DNA of 22,909 nt, taken from VGLO01 sp964599285 (lineage in GTDB: Bacteria; Patescibacteriota; Minisyncoccia; Minisyncoccales; Staskawiczbacteraceae). Shown piece by piece: positions 19,381-22,909 of this stretch (position 1 is the stretch's first letter; each line of letters opens with the position of its first letter). Location: assembly GCA_964599285.1 (NCBI GenBank), contig CAZREI010000015.1, forward strand, positions 1 to 22,909, read 5' to 3'. Below the pieces are notes generated by a model. That model searched no databases, was not told the DNA's origin, and worked only from the letters and a program-made list of their open reading frames with translations. The translations under genes were made by a program, and so were the position numbers.

Positions 19381-19854
19381 ATGGTAAGGAAACCAAAAGC
19401 AAAAAAAGAGGCTCCGCTTGAGCAGGAGCCAATTAAACAAGGAACGGAAATGAATGCGGAAGCTGATGCAGAAACGGCAAAGCCGGAAGCAACAAAGGAA
19501 CCAAACCACGATATTTTCAACAGCCCTGAAGGAGAACTGGTGGTTGACGTGTTTGAAACCAATTCGGATTTTGTGGTACAAGCCGCTATTGCTGGAGTCC
19601 AAATTAAAGATTTGGACATTGCCGTTGAGCAAAACTTGATGGTCATTAAAGGAACCCGGGAAAATCCGCATGACCAAACACCAGAGAAAAAATACTTTTA
19701 CCAGGAATGTTACTTTGGCCCGTTTGCCCGCAAAATAGTGCTGCCCGAAAACCTCCATACTCAAAAAGCGGAAGCTCAAATGGACAAAGGCATGCTTACC
19801 ATAAAAATCCCCAAAAAAGACGACCAGGAAAAGCCTGATGTAAAAGTGGCTTAA
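19381..19854 (+). CDS. Small heat-shock protein, Hsp20 family, 157 aa
   Basis: ATP-independent holdase chaperone. Residues 1-45 form a charged, disordered extension (KPKAKKEAPLEQEP...). The alpha-crystallin domain spans about 50-150: EGELVVDVFETNSDFVVQAAIAGVQ, a variant of the A-x-x-x-G(V/I) start, LDIAVEQNLMVIKGTR, YFYQECYFGPFARKIVLPENL and the closing GMLTIKIPK. The short tail (DDQEKPDVKVA) has VKV in place of the usual I-x-I/V anchor. No heat-shock promoter or CIRCE element was recognised; the leader is the TACGAAT palindrome, whose folding might be thermosensitive (inference only). A 16-bp-stem terminator follows. Confidence 0.92.
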   Translation: MVRKPKAKKEAPLEQEPIKQGTEMNAEADAETAKPEATKEPNHDIFNSPEGELVVDVFETNSDFVVQAAIAGVQIKDLDIAVEQNLMVIKGTRENPHDQTPEKKYFYQECYFGPFARKIVLPENLHTQKAEAQMDKGMLTIKIPKKDDQEKPDVKVA

Positions 19855-19864
19855 AAATTCGTAG

Positions 19865-19900
19865 CACCAAAAAAGCGGCCCAAAGGCCGCTTTTTTGGTG
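19865..19900. terminator. Bidirectional terminator between hsp20 and the convergent gene
   Basis: A perfect 16-bp stem with outer CACC/GGTG, inner GCGGCC/GGCCGC, loop CAAA, and A6/T6 runs inside the stem on each side. It serves both converging transcripts. Confidence 0.92.
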
Positions 19901-19905
19901 AAATA

Positions 19906-20598
19906 TTATTTGACGCGTTTTAAATCTTCGTAGACTGCGTACAAGTACATAATTCCAAAGGGCATGGTAAACAAAAAATTCAGCAATGATCCTATTTTTG
20001 AAATAGAAGATACCAAAATCCCAATCAGAGCAAGCAGCGCCATTCTCCCAAAAACCGGCCACCAGTATCCTTTGACCAGCTCCCTACTTCTTGAAAGCGC
20101 CTGCATCCCTTTGACATCTTCAAAGATAAAAATATATGGAGCAAAAATAAACCAAACAGAAAATATAATCCCGGGAACAACCAAAAGGACGAATCCGGCC
20201 ACCGTAATAATAGCCCGTAAAAATACAACCCAATAGTAAGAATTCATCTTGCCGCGCACGCCAGTCAATAATTTTTTAATATTGATATCGGTGCCCTGTT
20301 CTTTAATGGTATAAACCAGAGCAAGCTGTATCCACAAGCTGATGATGATAAATATCAGCAAACCGATCAAAGCTACCAGTAAAGACCATAAGCTAAACGC
20401 CGGTGCTTCTTTACTAAACAAGAAAGGCGCAAAAGCCGCTCCTCCAAAAACAGCAGCGATAATCAAAAATATCGCGCACTCAATCAAGCTCAACAAAAAC
20501 ATAGCCCAAAACCTTGGCTTGTAGAGTTCAAAACTTTTTTTAAATAAATCCGGAATTGATAGTAATTTTTTTTGCGGCGATAAAGTTTGTGTTTCCAT
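19906..20598 (-). CDS. Polytopic membrane protein, 230 aa
   Basis: Resembles the membrane domain found with glycerophosphodiester phosphodiesterases and DUF975-type proteins. Seen: an amphipathic start (LSIPDLFKKSFELYKPRFWAMFLLSLIE), about five or six hydrophobic segments (30-58, 70-97, 125-150, 150-165, 185-225), and the family-typical stretch VPGIIFSVWFIFAPYIFIFEDVKG followed by ALSRSRELVKGYWWPVFGRM. No catalytic domain is attached. Role unknown; probably envelope-related. It starts 12 bp after the yqeY stop, so it is the last gene of the hisS-rpsU-yqeY run. No SD. Confidence 0.75.
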   Translation of the reverse strand: METQTLSPQKKLLSIPDLFKKSFELYKPRFWAMFLLSLIECAIFLIIAAVFGGAAFAPFLFSKEAPAFSLWSLLVALIGLLIFIIISLWIQLALVYTIKEQGTDINIKKLLTGVRGKMNSYYWVVFLRAIITVAGFVLLVVPGIIFSVWFIFAPYIFIFEDVKGMQALSRSRELVKGYWWPVFGRMALLALIGILVSSISKIGSLLNFLFTMPFGIMYLYAVYEDLKRVK

Positions 20599-20610
20599 AA
20601 TATAATGTTA

Positions 20611-21072
20611 TCACGTTAATAGCTCTTTTACGATAGCGCTAATATGACTATTGTCCGCCCGGCCTTTTACCTTGGGGGCAATGTCCGCCATCACTTTTCC
20701 CATGTCTTTTACTTGGGTGGCGCCTACGCTGGCAATGGACTCTGCCACCAACTTTTTTAGCTCATCTTCTGAAAGCTGTTCGGGCAAATACTTTTGCAAA
20801 ATAACAATTTCGCCCTGTTCCTTATCAACCAACTCTTGACGCCCACCCTGTTGGTACAAGGCAATGGCATCTTTTCGTTTTTTGATTTCGCTTATTAAAA
20901 CATCAATCACTTTCGCATCTTCTAAATCTTTTTGCGTCTCTGTGGTTTTATAACTTTCTTCTTTTTCTTTTAACTGGATTGCCGACAGAGCCATGCGCAA
21001 AACACCCACCCTATCTTGATTGGATTGTTTCATGGCGTCTTTAATATCGGCTTGAATCTGCTCCTTAAGCAT
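20611..21072 (-). CDS. yqeY: GatB/YqeY domain protein, 153 aa
   Basis: A free-standing version of the C-terminal tRNA-binding domain of GatB. All-helical. Typical signatures: MLKEQIQADIKDAMK...D..R...LRM..SAI, RKDAIALYQQGGRQELVDKEQGEI, LPEQLSEDEL, and GKVMADIAPKVKGRADNS, which closes the family (GKVMG...KG+AD). Length is normal. The exact function is unknown; a role in tRNA or amidotransferase metabolism is suggested for the family. It follows rpsU, a common bacterial neighbourhood, but a 100-bp repeat-filled gap separates them. No SD. Confidence 0.93.
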   Translation of the reverse strand: MLKEQIQADIKDAMKQSNQDRVGVLRMALSAIQLKEKEESYKTTETQKDLEDAKVIDVLISEIKKRKDAIALYQQGGRQELVDKEQGEIVILQKYLPEQLSEDELKKLVAESIASVGATQVKDMGKVMADIAPKVKGRADNSHISAIVKELLT

Positions 21073-21074
21073 GA

Positions 21075-21172
21075 ATATAATGCCAATAATGCAAATGACG
21101 TGCCAATGACGCTAATACGTAACGTTACGGATTAGCAACATTGGCGACACCATTGGTAAATTGGCGTTATAA
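21075..21172. repeat. Word-based palindrome, GCCAAT family
   Basis: Left ATAATGCCAAT and GCCAATGACGCTAAT words face ATTAGC, ATTGGCG and ATTGGCGTTAT on the right, around ACGTAACGTTACG. It fills the gap rpsU-yqeY. Confidence 0.65.
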
Positions 21173-21391
21173 TTACTTGGGTTTGGCCATCTTGTCGGCG
21201 ATGATTTTTTCGGCTTTTAATCGAACTCTCCGAAGCGCCGAACGCTTTTTTGCCAGAGCAGACTTTGGCCGTTTGCGAAACTGCTTGCTGCGAACATTGA
21301 GCAAAATGCCGCTTTGGCGAACCACCTTGGTAAATCGGTGCACCAAATTCTGCGAACTCTCTTTTTCTTTCTTTTTTACCTCCAGTGCCAT
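21173..21391 (-). CDS. rpsU: Ribosomal protein bS21, 72 aa
   Basis: Small basic 30S protein near the anti-SD end of 16S rRNA, helping mRNA binding. N-terminal MALEVKKKEKESSQNLVHRFTKVVRQSGIL corresponds to the family start (V.....E....ALRRFKR...+.GIL). The remainder is very basic (RSKQFRKRPKSALAKKRSALRRVRLK). Length is normal. No SD precedes its own ATG. Lies between hisS and yqeY in one orientation. Confidence 0.9.
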   Translation of the reverse strand: MALEVKKKEKESSQNLVHRFTKVVRQSGILLNVRSKQFRKRPKSALAKKRSALRRVRLKAEKIIADKMAKPK

Positions 21392-21402
21392 GTTACTATC
21401 AA

Positions 21403-21477
21403 CGAATAACGAATTACGTACGAATTTACGAATGCGCGACGACGTTATTCGAAAATTCGCAAGTAATTCGTTATTCG
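21403..21477. repeat. Word-based palindrome, ACGAAT family
   Basis: Perfect 15-bp outer arms (CGAATAACGAATTAC / its complement, 21463-21477) with further ACGAAT and ATTCG words inside. Lies between hisS and rpsU. Confidence 0.85.
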
Positions 21478-21485
21478 ATGATTAA

Positions 21486-22772
21486 TTAATTTTTTATTTT
21501 GTTTTTCATTTCTTCCACGACCTTGTCTAATTTGATTTCTTGCTGGACGCCGGTCTCCATGTCCCGAAGCGTGATAAAATCTTCCAGCGCCTCTTTTTGC
21601 CCGAAAATCAACACCCATTTTACTCCCATTTTATTGGCGGCATTCAATTGGCTACGCAGGGAATCTTTGGAAAAGGATTCTGCCATCGGTATTTTTGCGG
21701 CCCGAAACTCCTCAAACAGTTTCAAACTCTTGCGTTTTGCCGATTCCCCTAATTGCGCCAAAAATATCTGGGGCTTCTGGCTTTCCTGTTTTTTATCGGG
21801 CTTTAATTCCCGAGTCTTCATAATGTTGACAATCCGGTCAATACCACCCGCGGCGCCAATGGCCGGCGTATCCCTGCCACCCAGCAATTTTACCAGGCCA
21901 TCATACCGGCCGCCTCCCACCAAGCTCCCTTGGGTTTGACCAAGTTCGCTTTTTTCCACAATCTCAAAAACGGTTTTGGTGTAGTAATCAAGCCCGCGCA
22001 CCAGGTAGGGGTTTAGGGTGTAAGGCAGTTGCAATTCATCCAAAAATTCCAGCACTTTTTTAAAGTGAGCGTGGCAAGGTTCGCATAAGTGGTCAATGAT
22101 TTGGGGAGCCTCGGCTCGGACCCGCTGGCATTTTTCTTCCTTGCAGTCCAAAATTCTCAATGGGTTTTCTTTCAGACGACGCTGGCAATCAGAACATAGT
22201 GAGGAACGCCGCGATTTAAAGTATCCGGTCAGAATTTTTTTAAAGTACGGCCGGCATTCGTTGTCCCCAATGCTGTTGACTTCAATGGTAATGTTTTTAA
22301 ATCCCAAATCTTTTAAAATGTCATAGCACATCTGGATAATCTGGCCGTCAATGGACGGACTTTTATCTCCCAGTGCTTCAAAGTCAAACTGGTGGAGCTG
22401 GCGATACCTTCCGGCCTGGGGACGCTCGTGGCGAAACAAAGGCCCGGTGGTCCACAGTTTTACCGGCTGGGGCAAATTATACATGCCATGTTCAATGTAG
22501 CTTCGCACAATGCCGGGCGTAAATTCAGGGCGCAGCGCCACCAAATCTCCTCCCTTGGTGCGAAAGGTATACATTTCTTTTTCCACAATATCAGTATTTT
22601 GGCCGGTGCCTTTGACAAAGACTTCGGCTGGTTCCAAAATAGGCGTATCAATTCTTGAAAAATTATAGTAGGTTGCGATGGATTCCACCGATTTTTGGAC
22701 GCGCTTAACATACCCCTGGTCCTGGGGCAAAATATCGTGCATACCGGTTAATGATTGGAGTTTGACCTTCAT
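21486..22772 (-). CDS. hisS: Histidyl-tRNA synthetase, 428 aa
   Basis: Class II synthetase charging tRNA-His. N-terminal LTGMHDILPQD, motif 1 region (YYNFSRIDTPILEPAEVF), motif 2 GPLFRHERPQAGRYRQLHQFDFEALG, the HisRS-specific LVRGLDYYTKTVFE, and motif 3 GGGRYDGLVKLLGG...PAIGAAGGIDR. A Rossmann-like anticodon domain fills the last 95 residues (IFLAQLGE...KWVLIFGQKEA). The insertion at about 190-235 has three Cys pairs (CSDC, C-x4-C in DCKEEKC, CEPC), as in HisRS forms with an internal zinc-like knuckle. First gene of the minus-strand run; no SD. Confidence 0.96.
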   Translation of the reverse strand: MKVKLQSLTGMHDILPQDQGYVKRVQKSVESIATYYNFSRIDTPILEPAEVFVKGTGQNTDIVEKEMYTFRTKGGDLVALRPEFTPGIVRSYIEHGMYNLPQPVKLWTTGPLFRHERPQAGRYRQLHQFDFEALGDKSPSIDGQIIQMCYDILKDLGFKNITIEVNSIGDNECRPYFKKILTGYFKSRRSSLCSDCQRRLKENPLRILDCKEEKCQRVRAEAPQIIDHLCEPCHAHFKKVLEFLDELQLPYTLNPYLVRGLDYYTKTVFEIVEKSELGQTQGSLVGGGRYDGLVKLLGGRDTPAIGAAGGIDRIVNIMKTRELKPDKKQESQKPQIFLAQLGESAKRKSLKLFEEFRAAKIPMAESFSKDSLRSQLNAANKMGVKWVLIFGQKEALEDFITLRDMETGVQQEIKLDKVVEEMKNKIKN

Positions 22773-22783
22773 AATTTGGGAGT

Positions 22784-22909
22784 AATCACGAATATACCAA
22801 TACGATCAAATATACAAATGTTACCAATATACGAATGTGCTGGATTGCCACGTCGCTTCGCTCCTCGCAATGACGAGCGGCGAGATTTGTATATTCGTAA
22901 AATTTGTAT
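22784..22909. repeat. AT-rich word repeats and a REP-like copy
   Basis: ACGAATA/TACCAAT words (22788-22837), a copy of the ATTGCCACG...CGCAATGACG repeat (22844-22875), then complementary TATTCGTAAA words to the window end. No gene is seen upstream of hisS; its promoter was not identified. Confidence 0.7.

Overview
The window looks like a chromosomal stretch of a candidate-phyla-radiation (Patescibacteria, probably Parcubacteria-like) bacterium. This is an inference. It rests on AT-leaning core genes that mostly lack Shine-Dalgarno (SD) sequences, tRNA genes without an encoded CCA, a short ValRS without the usual C-terminal arm, a TsaD with an extra segment before its GPGLEP motif, and a secreted protein with the CPDG...VGRTGP...C motif that I associate with these genomes. 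No rRNA is present, so lineage cannot be fixed.

Layout. 1-1600: small minus-strand orphan genes (one pair is GC-rich and looks foreign) with their own promoter, hairpins and a twice-repeated 42-bp inverted repeat. 1850-3170: a secreted Hint-domain protein and a 53-residue SEC-C-like zinc-motif protein. 3210-3610: two tRNA-Arg genes, a terminator and an unidentified structured RNA of about 175 nt. 3870-9025: class I ribonucleotide reductase, nrdA then nrdB, split by an accessory island (hicBA, a ribbon-helix-helix antitoxin, an orphan minus-strand gene). 9146-12183: an orphan receiver-domain protein and recG, whose helicase domain carries an in-frame GxxExxY nuclease-like insertion. 12200-14603: two paralogous orphan genes, a membrane glycosyltransferase and tRNA-Glu on the minus strand. 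14664-18456: tsaD, a probably frameshifted orphan gene, and valS. 18542-19854: a PrsW-type membrane protease and an Hsp20 chaperone. 19906-22772: a minus-strand run hisS, rpsU, yqeY and a membrane protein.

Two gene classes stand out. Housekeeping genes (RNR, RecG, TsaD, ValRS, HisRS, bS21) have no SD; several have a -10-like box ending about 6-8 nt before the ATG, suggesting leaderless mRNAs. The small orphan genes have strong SDs (AAGGAG/GGAGG), near-consensus TTGACA-N17-TATAAT promoters and their own terminators, like self-contained expression cassettes dropped between core genes.

The most unusual content is repetitive DNA inside and between genes: (1) a GxxExxY element inserted in frame in recG, bounded by inverted ACGCGGA-type repeats, with solo repeats of the same kind in frame in nrdA and valS; (2) a 57-bp copy of the 3' end of nrdA, encoding its redox CxxC tail, on both sides of hicBA, the two copies differing only at synonymous sites; (3) a 42-bp perfect palindrome and several other inverted or heptamer repeats in frame in tsaD; (4) many heptanucleotide tandem arrays and word-based palindromes between genes.
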